Notes: generated by a model from the letters alone, not told the origin. DNA of 9,826 nucleotides from Candidatus Omnitrophota bacterium (GCA_030018895.1 JASEHM010000015.1:1-9826); one strand, 5' to 3'; positions 1 to 7,767 are shown, counted from the stretch's first letter. A program made the numbers and translations.

Positions 1-86
1 TAGCTTTTTGAGAAGATTTTACCTTTAACCTTTATCTATCAAAGAGTTATATATACTCCTTAACCTTAAACACGAATGACCCATAA

Positions 87-2072
87 TTAACGATCAACAG
101 CTAACTCCAAAGGATTATAATTATAATATGCAAAAATGGTATACGCTGTCCCTGCCACTGAACCAGTGGATCTGCCTTTAGGGGTAAGCCAGCCATGACC
201 GGTATCTACATTATCAAGCGTGGCATAAGGAAGACACCCTTGGCCCTGGCCGGTTGGAGAAAGGCTTGGAATAATCATATTGCTTAAAGCTGATAAATAC
301 TCATCAGCCTTAAGAAAACAGCTGGCTGCCTTATCTTTTTCGCCTTTTTTATCATAAAAACTGCCCATTTTTTTAAAGGCTATAACCATCTGGGCTGTCC
401 ACTCCGAAGATACAACCCCGCCCCTGGCAATGTGCCTCTGAGGGGCAAAATCAAACCCCTTGATCTTAACAACCCTGCCTTCTGGCCGGATATAAGAAAC
501 CTCAACACTGCAATTCTTTTCGGCAAAATCTAAAATACTTTCCGGAGACATCCCTAATTCTTCTAACTTTTCTGGCCCAATACTAGCAATTGACCAGGCA
601 TAGGTATCAGTGGCAATAGTAGAATCTCCCTTGCCCCGCTTAACCGGAATATCCTGGCGGCCATACGCATATTTAATTAACCAATTCAGAATCTTATTGG
701 CTACATTCTGATACTCCTGTCTTCCTGTGATTTTATAAAACATATTAAAAAAGGCGTAGGCATCAAGATTATGCTCTGTAGAATACCAAGTAACTCCTGG
801 CCCACCGGGGATACCGCCATCAATATCCTGATTTTGCAATTCTATTATGCCTCTAGCAATATTTTGCGCAAGCGCAAGGTATTTATGATCCTGGGCTTTC
901 TGAGTATACTGCATAATCGCAATACCTAACCAAATATTAGGGCCGCTATGCACGATATACTCAGCGGGTTCTGTATCAATAACATAATAAGCATTAAAAA
1001 ATCTCCCTTTCTGCCTTTTAGCTTTCTTATCAAAAAAATCCAGTATTTTCCTGGCACATTGAAAGTCAGAAAATTCCGTATAAGCAATGACCGCCAGCGC
1101 CTGATCATAGGCAAAAGCCCAGTTTGCAATATCACCATCACCTTCAAAACTCATTACCAGGCCAGTGCGAGGATTCTGATGCACCTTAAGCCACTGATAC
1201 ATCTTATCAAAATTTGCTTTTTCTAAATTTATCCTTCTTGTGTCTAAGCCGGAAAGTTCTTTAGTAACAACTTCTTCCTTCTGGCGAAGAGAAATTAACT
1301 GCTCTTTTAAGAATTCCTTATCTTTTGTTAACTGGTTTATTGCAGCGCCTAGCTCCTCGCTTTTTTTTGCTAAGATCTGAATCTGAAGATTTTCTTTTTT
1401 TGCTTGCAGGTTTTCTTTCTCTGCCTCTAATTTTTCTTTTCTAATAGATTGTATGCGCTGCTCTAAATTTTTAATCTCAATCAGCAGATTTTCTTTCTCC
1501 CTGCCAATCTCCTTTATTTTCTGCTGAAGGGTGCCTGCCTCCTCCTTAACCTTAAGCAAGCGCTCAACAAGGGCCTTATTTCCTTTGACTAATTTTAAGT
1601 TTATACACCAATTAATCGCAAAGAGCGCGGCTAAAAGACAAATTATCAAAAAAACTACAGGCACAAATAGTTTTCTCGTCCAGGCATAAAGGATAAACCT
1701 CCTGTTTTGTTTCCAATTAATTTGTTCGTAATTTAATCCGATAAGACATTTGTTCCCGTTACCAGATAAATTTTTTATCCAAGCTACACAAGCCCGCGCA
1801 AAAAGCGGCTCTTTATAAAACGGCAGCTCTATCTCTAAATCTAATTTTACAGTTTTTGCCTCAAACAGCTTAAGCAGTTCTGGTTTTAAAATATTAACTG
1901 AAAGACATAAACCACCGCTGCTTATATTATTAGTAAAACCCTGAATAGAATCTGAGAGATAAAATTCACCGTCGGGAGAGACTAAGCGGAACTGGACAGG
2001 AAAAACCGTTGCAAGACGAATGTATTTCCTGTATTTATGTCCCGGATTAGTTTCTCTCTTTTGTCCTGTCAT
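87..2072 (-). CDS. PilZ-TM-coiled-coil-glycosidase-like membrane protein
   Basis: 661 aa. Residues about 13-120 form a PilZ domain with both c-di-GMP motifs: RKYIR (R15-R19, RxxxR) and NNISSGG (N49, S51, G54). A basic stretch (KQNRR, WTRK) precedes one transmembrane helix at about 136-157, so PilZ should be cytoplasmic and the rest periplasmic. Residues about 162-290 are a charged coiled coil. Residues about 290-655 look like an all-helical (alpha/alpha)6 glycosidase-type barrel, with conserved-looking motifs GDGDIANWAFAYDQAL (311-326), TEHNLDAY (432-439) and SSEWTAQM (555-562); E433, D437 and E557 are candidate acidic residues. I cannot place it in a numbered GH family, and catalysis is unproven. 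Inferred role: c-di-GMP-controlled binding or processing of a periplasmic or surface glycan. The start ATG overlaps the stop of the upstream transglutaminase gene as ATGA, with a GAGG ribosome site (2083-2086) 10 nt upstream, so the two are probably translationally coupled. It is the last gene of the run in this window. Confidence 0.85.
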   Translation of the reverse strand: MTGQKRETNPGHKYRKYIRLATVFPVQFRLVSPDGEFYLSDSIQGFTNNISSGGLCLSVNILKPELLKLFEAKTVKLDLEIELPFYKEPLFARACVAWIKNLSGNGNKCLIGLNYEQINWKQNRRFILYAWTRKLFVPVVFLIICLLAALFAINWCINLKLVKGNKALVERLLKVKEEAGTLQQKIKEIGREKENLLIEIKNLEQRIQSIRKEKLEAEKENLQAKKENLQIQILAKKSEELGAAINQLTKDKEFLKEQLISLRQKEEVVTKELSGLDTRRINLEKANFDKMYQWLKVHQNPRTGLVMSFEGDGDIANWAFAYDQALAVIAYTEFSDFQCARKILDFFDKKAKRQKGRFFNAYYVIDTEPAEYIVHSGPNIWLGIAIMQYTQKAQDHKYLALAQNIARGIIELQNQDIDGGIPGGPGVTWYSTEHNLDAYAFFNMFYKITGRQEYQNVANKILNWLIKYAYGRQDIPVKRGKGDSTIATDTYAWSIASIGPEKLEELGMSPESILDFAEKNCSVEVSYIRPEGRVVKIKGFDFAPQRHIARGGVVSSEWTAQMVIAFKKMGSFYDKKGEKDKAASCFLKADEYLSALSNMIIPSLSPTGQGQGCLPYATLDNVDTGHGWLTPKGRSTGSVAGTAYTIFAYYNYNPLELAVDR

Positions 2073-4432
2073 TTTCTTTTAGCCTCAAGCACAATCCTTT
2101 GCTTAATCTTTTTTGCTAACCTTTCAAAGGATTTTTTAAATTGAGTATACTCCTCTTTTTCAATTACTGTTTTTTTTTCTTCAAAGTTCTGCTTAAAATA
2201 TATTTTATCTGCCTTATAAGAATAAGCTGACATGAATCTATACCAAGGAGTATCTTCAACGGCGTTTTCAGGAAGATACTTTATAACAAACCCTTCAGGA
2301 ATTTCAAGAGTTAAATTTATCTCTTTTGCGTCTAAAACACCAAAATCAACAGGAAAATTTCTCTTCTCTTTTGCCGTAACAGAGCTATCAAGATAAGATA
2401 ACTGCGGCAGAATTCTTAAATTCCCTGCAGCTGTCCAATACTCAGGGCCTTTAAATGAATAATTTAATGTCAGAGGTAAGTTTAAATTATCAAGATTGGT
2501 AATTTTATAATCCATTAGTTTTGCGCCAATAGAGGTCTCTTGTATTTTTTCATTCAATGCTTCTTGAATTAACTCCGGCTGGGTATAAAGCAGCCAATGG
2601 CGCTGGCCTTGATCATATATGCCGTGACTTAAGATATCCTTTCGCGCATCAATAGTTTCATCTTTATTTATTTTTATTTTTAGGTCCTGCCTTAACAGAT
2701 TATGTTTAGCCTGATACAACGGCGTCTGGCATATTTTGTATCCGTCATCATTAAATATCAATACCCTTCTGCCCTGGTCAGCTGACGGAAGATCGCCAAA
2801 AGAACAGGTTTCAGCCGTAGGATCAAGAAACACAATTTCATTTCTAAAACTTAGTGCGGCAATACAATGATTAAAAAATACTGCCGGAAAATCTTCATTT
2901 AGATTATTGCAGTCTTTAGTAGGGATAAGTACAAGCCATGCAGAAAACCCGGCCTCCCTTAACATGCTAACCAAAAGTACTGCCTGATCCTTACAATCTC
3001 CGTATTTATACCTAAATATATCCTCTGCCTTATGCGGTTCATACCCTGCCTGGCCGTATTCAATTGCCACATAACGAATCTTTTGAGCGCAGAAATTATA
3101 TATTATCTTAAGCTTATTTTCCTGATCTCTTTCGTCTCCTACCAACTGCCTCACTTTCTCTTTTATTGCCTCATCTGAGTTAATCTTATCTTTAGCTAAA
3201 GACCACCACCAATTATAAACATCCTGCCAATTGCTGAAAGTAGAAATAAGTAAAGCAGGGTTTATTTCGACATCAGGCGGCATTTTCAACTCAGGGATTA
3301 TCTGGGGCAAATTTTTAAACTGCCAATAATAAGCTAAATTCGGCCCTTCTCTTTCTACCCGGGGAACAAGATTTGCGTCAAAACTATTATACTTTTCATT
3401 TATAGTTTTTATATTTAAGGGTTTATCTTTAGAAGTAATTATGCTAAAATTTGCCGCAATAATCGGCTCAGAAGACTGCAGAGAATAATTTATTACAAAA
3501 TCTTTTTTGTTGATTAATTGATTTCGGTAAATTTTTACTTTATATTCTATAACCGCTCCTTCAGCAATCTCCGGAAAAGAAATTATACGCACTCGCGCAT
3601 TACTATAAAGCGGAAAATTTAAGTATTTGGAAACATCCCTTATATGCCGGCTACCCACCTCTGTAATTGTGCCATCAGGCTTTATGGTCCTGGCGTATTC
3701 TAATTCTACCTTCTCAAAGGTAGAGTCATAAGAAATTCCTATTTCGGAAAAATTCTTTTTTCCGCGCTCATTTAAAATCTTGATTAAATAATGCAGGGAG
3801 GAAACCTGCCCTCCCCCACTTGTTATTTCTATCTTTTCATCGCAAAGCAAGATAATGGCGCCTGCCTGCGGATACTGCCAGAATCCGGGAGCCGCAGATA
3901 TAATTTTATATATATTCGCATCTAAATCTTTTATATGGACATTAAGAGCAAGTTTTTCAATAAGCTCAATACGTTCTTTTGCCTTAGGAAAATTTGCGAT
4001 TTTTTTATAAATTTCTACTGCCTTGTCAAAGAGGTTTAACTTTTCACAAGTCAAGCCGTAATAATAAAGCCCTTTGTCGTCGCAAACCTCCTGTTTATCA
4101 AAAATCTCTAAGGCATCGGCAAAATCGCCTGATTGAAAATACGAAATAGCTAGAATTTTTTTTGCCTCTAAGGCATTCGATTTTTTAAGCGCTTCTTGGG
4201 CTAACTTTAAGAAGCCATGGTTAAAATACAACTTTCCTAATTCAAGATATTCCTTATCCGGATTTTTAGCCTTAGAGATTAATTTCTCATACTCTTTTAT
4301 TGCCTTTTGATAATAAGTATCAGACTCTTGAATATAGCCTGCGGCTTTTTGCAAATCATTCTTTTGGCCGCAGCCATATAAAAAACTGAAAATTAAAAAT
4401 AGGCCGACAAAAATTTTAAGCATATTATTCAT
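2069..4432 (-). CDS. DUF3857/transglutaminase-like lipoprotein with TPR-like N-terminus
   Basis: 787 aa. A short hydrophobic signal peptide ends in the lipobox LYGC (C21), so the mature protein should be lipid-anchored in the envelope. Residues about 30-160 are TPR-like helical pairs. About 195-380 match the DUF3857 type (SSLHYLIKIL, TIKPDGTITEV, EGAVIEYKVKI). About 420-545 form a papain-like transglutaminase-core domain with an apparent intact triad: C480 in YKYGDCKDQAVLL, H522 in FNHCIAAL and D537 in FLDPTAE. The C-terminal 570-780 is beta-rich, like the tail usually found after this pair. Such proteins are predicted cysteine hydrolases or transamidases; the substrate is unknown. The start overlaps the pabC stop by 8 bp and has no clear Shine-Dalgarno, which suggests reinitiation. 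A second ATG (codon 4, 4423-4421) lies one base after the pabC TAA and would also give a usable lipoprotein signal. The gene overlaps the PilZ-glycosidase gene by 4 bp. Confidence 0.88.
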   Translation of the reverse strand: MNNMLKIFVGLFLIFSFLYGCGQKNDLQKAAGYIQESDTYYQKAIKEYEKLISKAKNPDKEYLELGKLYFNHGFLKLAQEALKKSNALEAKKILAISYFQSGDFADALEIFDKQEVCDDKGLYYYGLTCEKLNLFDKAVEIYKKIANFPKAKERIELIEKLALNVHIKDLDANIYKIISAAPGFWQYPQAGAIILLCDEKIEITSGGGQVSSLHYLIKILNERGKKNFSEIGISYDSTFEKVELEYARTIKPDGTITEVGSRHIRDVSKYLNFPLYSNARVRIISFPEIAEGAVIEYKVKIYRNQLINKKDFVINYSLQSSEPIIAANFSIITSKDKPLNIKTINEKYNSFDANLVPRVEREGPNLAYYWQFKNLPQIIPELKMPPDVEINPALLISTFSNWQDVYNWWWSLAKDKINSDEAIKEKVRQLVGDERDQENKLKIIYNFCAQKIRYVAIEYGQAGYEPHKAEDIFRYKYGDCKDQAVLLVSMLREAGFSAWLVLIPTKDCNNLNEDFPAVFFNHCIAALSFRNEIVFLDPTAETCSFGDLPSADQGRRVLIFNDDGYKICQTPLYQAKHNLLRQDLKIKINKDETIDARKDILSHGIYDQGQRHWLLYTQPELIQEALNEKIQETSIGAKLMDYKITNLDNLNLPLTLNYSFKGPEYWTAAGNLRILPQLSYLDSSVTAKEKRNFPVDFGVLDAKEINLTLEIPEGFVIKYLPENAVEDTPWYRFMSAYSYKADKIYFKQNFEEKKTVIEKEEYTQFKKSFERLAKKIKQRIVLEAKRK

Positions 4433-5399
4433 TTAAGAGACAATTATACTCTTTTATAAAATATTCCGTTATCTCTCCCCTTACCCCTTTTGCAATTTTA
4501 TAATTCTCTACCCTTACCAGCGGCATAACGCCTATCAAAGAATTAGTTAAAAATGCCTCGTCTGCGTTGTATAAATCTTTAAGGGCAAACCTGCCTTCTG
4601 CTATTTTTAGTAACAGTTCAACTTCCGGAAGTTCTCGCCTCCCGTTTTTGTCATGCCCGTGAAAACGGGCATCCATTCTGTCATACCCTCTCTGGATTCC
4701 CGCTTGCGCGGGAATGACACCCTGATTTACTTCTGAACGCTGAACTGTTACTATTTTTAGCCTTTCTTTTTTGACAAGATCAAATATAACCTTTCGGGTA
4801 ACACCATTCAAACAGCCGCAATCTAAGGAAGGGGTAAATATTATCTTACCTTTTACGAAAAATATATTATTTCTGGTTCCTTCAGCAATATAACCTTCTG
4901 TATTAAGAAGAAGCGCTTCATCAAACCCCCTGCTCCTTGCCTCATCAAAAGCCAGCTCCAATATAAAACGGCTTAAACTTTTTACCCGCGAAGATAAGGA
5001 ATTTCCATCTTGCCTAAAACTAGAAATGGCTGCAGAAAAACCTTCTTTATATTTTATCTCTAAGGGAGGTTTATAATTTTTAACAAAAAGAGCGATTTCT
5101 GTGCCTGGGGTATTTTTCCACAATATTAATTTTACATACGCGTCTTTAAAAAAATTCAAACGTAATGCTTCTTTGATTATTTTTTTTAATTTAGCTGCCG
5201 GATATGATAACTTTAGATTAACTAACCCTGCAGCGCTCTTTAATCTTTCTAAGTGCCTGTCTAAATAAATTATTTTTCCATTATACGAACGCATCGTTTC
5301 AAACAAGCCCCAGCCATAGAAAAGCCCTGAGGATGAAACCAAAATTTTAGCATCTTCTATATCCAAAAATTTCCCATTTAGAAAAATGAAACTTTGCAT
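4425..5399 (-). CDS. pabC: 4-amino-4-deoxychorismate lyase (class IV PLP aminotransferase fold)
   Basis: 324 aa. PabC releases pyruvate from aminodeoxychorismate to give 4-aminobenzoate for folate. Family features seen: N-terminal FLNGKF, GLFYGWGLFETMR (26-38), the PLP Schiff-base lysine in RVKSLSR (K140), TEGYIAEGTRNNIFF (E173, cofactor ring contact), LNGVTRKV (198-204) and the late motif ADEAFLTNSLIGVMPL (279-294). LTNS favours PabC over branched-chain aminotransferase, and the preceding pabB supports this. Usual PabC length is about 270-290 aa. The excess lies between RLKIVTVQ and the ADEAFLTNS block, where residues about 227-252 are the translation of a palindromic repeat (VIPAQAGIQ ... 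MDARFHGHDK) inserted without breaking the frame. All recognised catalytic blocks lie outside the insert, so the enzyme may still work. The ATG overlaps the pabB stop as TAATG; a GGAGG (5410-5414) sits 10 nt upstream inside pabB. D-amino-acid aminotransferase is the main alternative. Confidence 0.88.
   Translation of the reverse strand: MQSFIFLNGKFLDIEDAKILVSSSGLFYGWGLFETMRSYNGKIIYLDRHLERLKSAAGLVNLKLSYPAAKLKKIIKEALRLNFFKDAYVKLILWKNTPGTEIALFVKNYKPPLEIKYKEGFSAAISSFRQDGNSLSSRVKSLSRFILELAFDEARSRGFDEALLLNTEGYIAEGTRNNIFFVKGKIIFTPSLDCGCLNGVTRKVIFDLVKKERLKIVTVQRSEVNQGVIPAQAGIQRGYDRMDARFHGHDKNGRRELPEVELLLKIAEGRFALKDLYNADEAFLTNSLIGVMPLVRVENYKIAKGVRGEITEYFIKEYNCLLNE
4649..4719. repeat. Double-hairpin palindromic element inserted in frame in pabC
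   Basis: The element is bounded by TGTCAT (4649-4654) and ATGACA (4714-4719), a 6-bp terminal inverted repeat. Hairpin 1 is ATGCCCGT/ACGGGCAT (4653-4660 and 4665-4672) with a GAAA loop. Hairpin 2 is ATTCCCGC/GCGGGAAT (4696-4703 and 4708-4715) with a TTGC loop. It is translated as part of PabC without a stop codon. Peptides of the type PAQAGIQ and MDARFHGHD are familiar to me as translations of a repeat found dispersed in many bacterial genomes. Confidence 0.88.
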
Positions 5400-6805
5400 T
5401 ACCCAATTGCCTCCATCATTGCCCTTGCCTTAATTAAGGTTTCCTCATATTCAGCTTCCGGCTCTGAATCAGCCACAATACCACCGCCTGCGCCAAAATA
5501 AACCTTATCTTCTTTTTTTAATATAGTGCGGATTAAAATATTAAAATCCAGATTACCGCAAAAACTTAAGTATCCCAAAGAACCTGTATAGATAAAACGC
5601 CTGCTTGGTTCAAGCTCCTCAATAATCTCCATAGCCCGTATCTTAGGACAGCCGGTAATTGATCCGCCGGGGAAACAGGCAGATAATAAATCAATCCTGT
5701 CCTTATCTTTATATAATCTGCCCTTAAGGACAGCTGTGGCCTGATAAACCGTCCTATATTCCTCAATCTGCCTTAAGGTTTTAACAGAAATTGAATTATA
5801 ATCGCAAACCTTGCCTAAATCATTTCTTTCTAAATCTATAATCATCATCAGTTCTGCCCTGTCTTTCGGGCTATTCAAGAGTTGTTTTTTTAAACGGCTA
5901 TCTTCAGTTTTATTTCTTCCGCGCCTGCGCGTGCCTTTCATCGGATGCGTAATTACTGCATCGCGCTCAAGTTTTAAGAACCTTTCCGGAGAAGAACTCA
6001 AGATCTGGAAATCGCCTGCATCAAAATAGGCGTTAAAATACGCAGGGCTTAAATCTCTCAGGCGCCTGTAAATTTCAACACTGCTTAAATTTACCTGAGC
6101 CTTAAACCTCTGAGAAAGATTCACCTGATAAATATCGCCTACCCTTATATATTCTTTGGCTTTCAATATTGCGGCAATATACCCCTGCTTTGTAAAATTA
6201 GATTTTATACTTTCACCCCCGCTCTTTAAGGCGGGGCGGAATTTCATTTGCGCAGGTATTTGTGAGGCATTAAATTTTGCGTTAGTCTCCCTGTTAAGGC
6301 CTCTTTGAAAAATAAGAGTTTCTATTTTTTTTAAATTGTATTCACAGAGGGCCTTTTGTAAATGATGCGGCTTCTCAGGAAAACCAAGCACAAAAATTGA
6401 AAGAACCTTTTTTAAATTATCAATAATAAGAACGGTGTTATAAAAAGCAAAAAAACAATCAGGAATCAATAAATCATCTTTAATTTTTTTTTTAAGTTTA
6501 TTCTCCAGCAAAAACCCCAGATCATAACCAAAATACCCTACAGCCCCGCCAATAAAGGGAAAAGAGGGCTTAGTTGTTGTAAATTTGTGTTTCTCTAAAA
6601 ATTCCCTTAATTTTGTAAAAGGCTCTTCACCTTTTGTTTTTAAAATATAAAACGGCTCAATCCCTAAAAAAGAATACCTGCCTCTTAAGTTAGAATTTAA
6701 ACTGCTATCTAAGAAAAAACAATTTTTTGCCTCTTTTAAGGCCTCAAAAATTGCCATCGGTCCGACTTTTAATTTATACGATTTGCAGGCGTAATATACT
6801 GACAT
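5399..6805 (-). CDS. pabB: Aminodeoxychorismate synthase component I
   Basis: 468 aa, close to the normal length for this family. It aminates chorismate to 4-amino-4-deoxychorismate, normally with ammonia from a PabA/TrpG glutaminase, which is not visible in this window. Chorismate-binding motifs in order: GDIYQVNLSQRF (223-234), LSSSPERFL (269-277), HPMKGTRRRG (287-296), AELMMIIDLERNDLG (317-331), PGGSITGCPKIRAMEII (379-395), YTGSLGY (406-412) and GAGGGIVADSEPEAEYEET (438-456). Lysine 290 in PMKGT is the residue that marks PabB; anthranilate synthase TrpE has PIAGT. That and the adjoining pabC make TrpE unlikely. The N-terminal lobe includes RGRYSFLGIEP and GGAVGYFGYDLG. The linker at about 165-202 is unusual: residues 190-197 are encoded by a GC-rich palindrome just before the conserved SNFTKQGYI block. 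The ATG lies 6 nt after the DUF2156 stop, with only a weak GAGAG-type ribosome site, and the stop overlaps pabC by one base. Confidence 0.93.
   Translation of the reverse strand: MSVYYACKSYKLKVGPMAIFEALKEAKNCFFLDSSLNSNLRGRYSFLGIEPFYILKTKGEEPFTKLREFLEKHKFTTTKPSFPFIGGAVGYFGYDLGFLLENKLKKKIKDDLLIPDCFFAFYNTVLIIDNLKKVLSIFVLGFPEKPHHLQKALCEYNLKKIETLIFQRGLNRETNAKFNASQIPAQMKFRPALKSGGESIKSNFTKQGYIAAILKAKEYIRVGDIYQVNLSQRFKAQVNLSSVEIYRRLRDLSPAYFNAYFDAGDFQILSSSPERFLKLERDAVITHPMKGTRRRGRNKTEDSRLKKQLLNSPKDRAELMMIIDLERNDLGKVCDYNSISVKTLRQIEEYRTVYQATAVLKGRLYKDKDRIDLLSACFPGGSITGCPKIRAMEIIEELEPSRRFIYTGSLGYLSFCGNLDFNILIRTILKKEDKVYFGAGGGIVADSEPEAEYEETLIKARAMMEAIG
5410..5414 (-). promoter_or_regulatory. Ribosome binding site of pabC inside pabB
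   Basis: GGAGG on the minus strand, inside the last codons of pabB and 10 nt before the pabC ATG, which itself shares one base with the pabB stop (TAATG). The arrangement favours coupled translation of PabB and PabC. Confidence 0.65.
6217..6236. repeat. GC-rich palindrome inside the pabB linker
   Basis: CCCCGC (6217-6222) and GCGGGG (6231-6236) pair around TCTTTAAG in otherwise AT-rich coding DNA. It encodes about residues 191-197 (PALKSGG), in the poorly conserved linker just before SNFTKQGYI. It may be a remnant of a dispersed palindromic element that inserted in frame. Confidence 0.45.
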
Positions 6806-6811
6806 AGCTCT

Positions 6812-7741
6812 CTACTCTCTACTTTTAATAAGTATGTACGCTGGAATCAACCTTACTGGATAATAAGAGAGTTTTACCTTCTTTAAATTCTCTAAACCAG
6901 AATCATCCATAATATTTATGTATTTATAATCTTTTAATTCAGAGCAAAATCTGCGAAAAATAAATTGCGCCAGGCCTTTAATGGCCAAATCAGTTACTTC
7001 GTACAATATGCAGAATGTATCGGAATTTAATTTAAACCCGAATGTAAACCCCGCCACTTCTTTATTGTTACCGTGTCCCTCTATCGTAACCACTCTTCCA
7101 ATAAGGCCTAAATTCACGTAAGCGCCTAAGGCATTAATAAGACAAAGACGGCTGTCTTTTAGCATTCCTTGATAAATTGGGTCTTTGTTTTGAGACCTTC
7201 TTTCTTCTGCCCATGCATCATACAACTTCATACATCCACTTTTATCTCTTAAAGAAAACTGCCTGTATTCAAATTTATAGCGCTTAATAAAATAATTAAA
7301 ACAACTGCGTTTAGATTTAAATTTATTCCCTTTTAAATCAACCAAATCCTTAGCTTTGCAAAGATAATCATTTGACTTAACTTGACACCTGTAACCTAAT
7401 TTTTCATAAAAAGGCACATCTTTAATTTCCACGTTTTCTATGCGTGATACCTCTTTATTCCTATTAAACCTATCCATTATTTCAAAAACCTTTCTTACAG
7501 CCTTTTGATGTATCTTCTTTGCCAACGGCGATACATACAAAAAACAACTGAATTTATCTTTAAAAAATACGCAGAGGTTTCCTTCAATTTCTATCCACTC
7601 AATATCAAAGAGCCCTTTCCAAATATAAATATTTTCAAAACTGTAAGGGGATAATTCGTGGTAATCTAAAGCCAAATACTTAGCAAATATTGCCTTATGC
7701 TTAAGGGACAACTTATTAAACTTCATAAAATAAGGTTTCAC
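6812..7741 (-). CDS. DUF2156 (LPG-synthase C-terminal-like) GNAT-fold protein
   Basis: 309 aa, cytoplasmic, with no signal peptide or membrane segment. It resembles the DUF2156 family, the tandem GNAT fold related to the catalytic C-terminal part of MprF-type phosphatidylglycerol lysyltransferases. Family-like blocks: ELSPYSFENIYIWKG (29-43), FYEKLGY (111-117), LKGNKFKSKRSCFNYF (136-151), AGFTFGF (230-236), DLAIKGLAQFIFRRF (251-265) and NIMDDSGLENLKKVKLSYYP (276-295). Stand-alone members are thought to be acyl- or aminoacyltransferases; no substrate can be read from the sequence, and the large MprF membrane domain is absent. The longest frame starts at GTG (7741) with a possible GGCGG ribosome site, but that start is the last base of an intercistronic hairpin. 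The in-frame ATG at 7726 (codon 6) gives an equally typical N-terminus (MKFNKLSL), so the start is uncertain. It lies 26 nt after the cysteine-cluster gene and 6 nt before pabB. Confidence 0.8.
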   Translation of the reverse strand: MKPYFMKFNKLSLKHKAIFAKYLALDYHELSPYSFENIYIWKGLFDIEWIEIEGNLCVFFKDKFSCFLYVSPLAKKIHQKAVRKVFEIMDRFNRNKEVSRIENVEIKDVPFYEKLGYRCQVKSNDYLCKAKDLVDLKGNKFKSKRSCFNYFIKRYKFEYRQFSLRDKSGCMKLYDAWAEERRSQNKDPIYQGMLKDSRLCLINALGAYVNLGLIGRVVTIEGHGNNKEVAGFTFGFKLNSDTFCILYEVTDLAIKGLAQFIFRRFCSELKDYKYINIMDDSGLENLKKVKLSYYPVRLIPAYILIKSRE

Positions 7742-7767
7742 CCTGTCCGCCTACACAATAGACAGGG
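7741..7767 (-). other. Intercistronic hairpin touching the DUF2156 start
   Basis: CCCTGTC (7741-7747) and GACAGGG (7761-7767) form a perfect 7-bp stem with a 13-nt loop. In the mRNA it begins directly after the TAA of the cysteine-cluster gene, and its last G is the first base of the GTG start of the next gene. No T-run follows, so it is not a normal terminator. It could mark an RNA processing site or modulate translation. Confidence 0.5.

Noticed and set aside
1..86. Small minus-strand frame beginning at the ATG near position 84 and a possible AAGGAG site near 50-60
   Set aside because: The frame is about 19 codons and unsupported, and no start codon follows the AAGGAG at usable spacing in a sustained frame. 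I see nothing assignable here.
926..1226. Overlapping frames on both strands inside the PilZ-glycosidase gene
   Set aside because: They lie wholly within a well-supported gene with recognisable motifs and have no features of their own.
4649..4719. CRISPR repeat
   Set aside because: Only one copy exists at this site, there is no spacer array, and the element is two hairpins with terminal inverted repeats inside a gene.
4425..5399. pabC as a pseudogene disrupted by the repeat
   Set aside because: The insert keeps the frame, contains no stop, and K140, E173 and the LTNS block are present.
5399..6805. Anthranilate synthase component I (trpE) instead of pabB
   Set aside because: The motif reads PMKGTRRRG with the PabB lysine rather than PIAGT, and pabC follows directly.
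7741..7767. Rho-independent terminator between the cysteine-cluster and DUF2156 genes
   Set aside because: The stem is followed by TGAAACC rather than a T-run, and the next gene starts at once.
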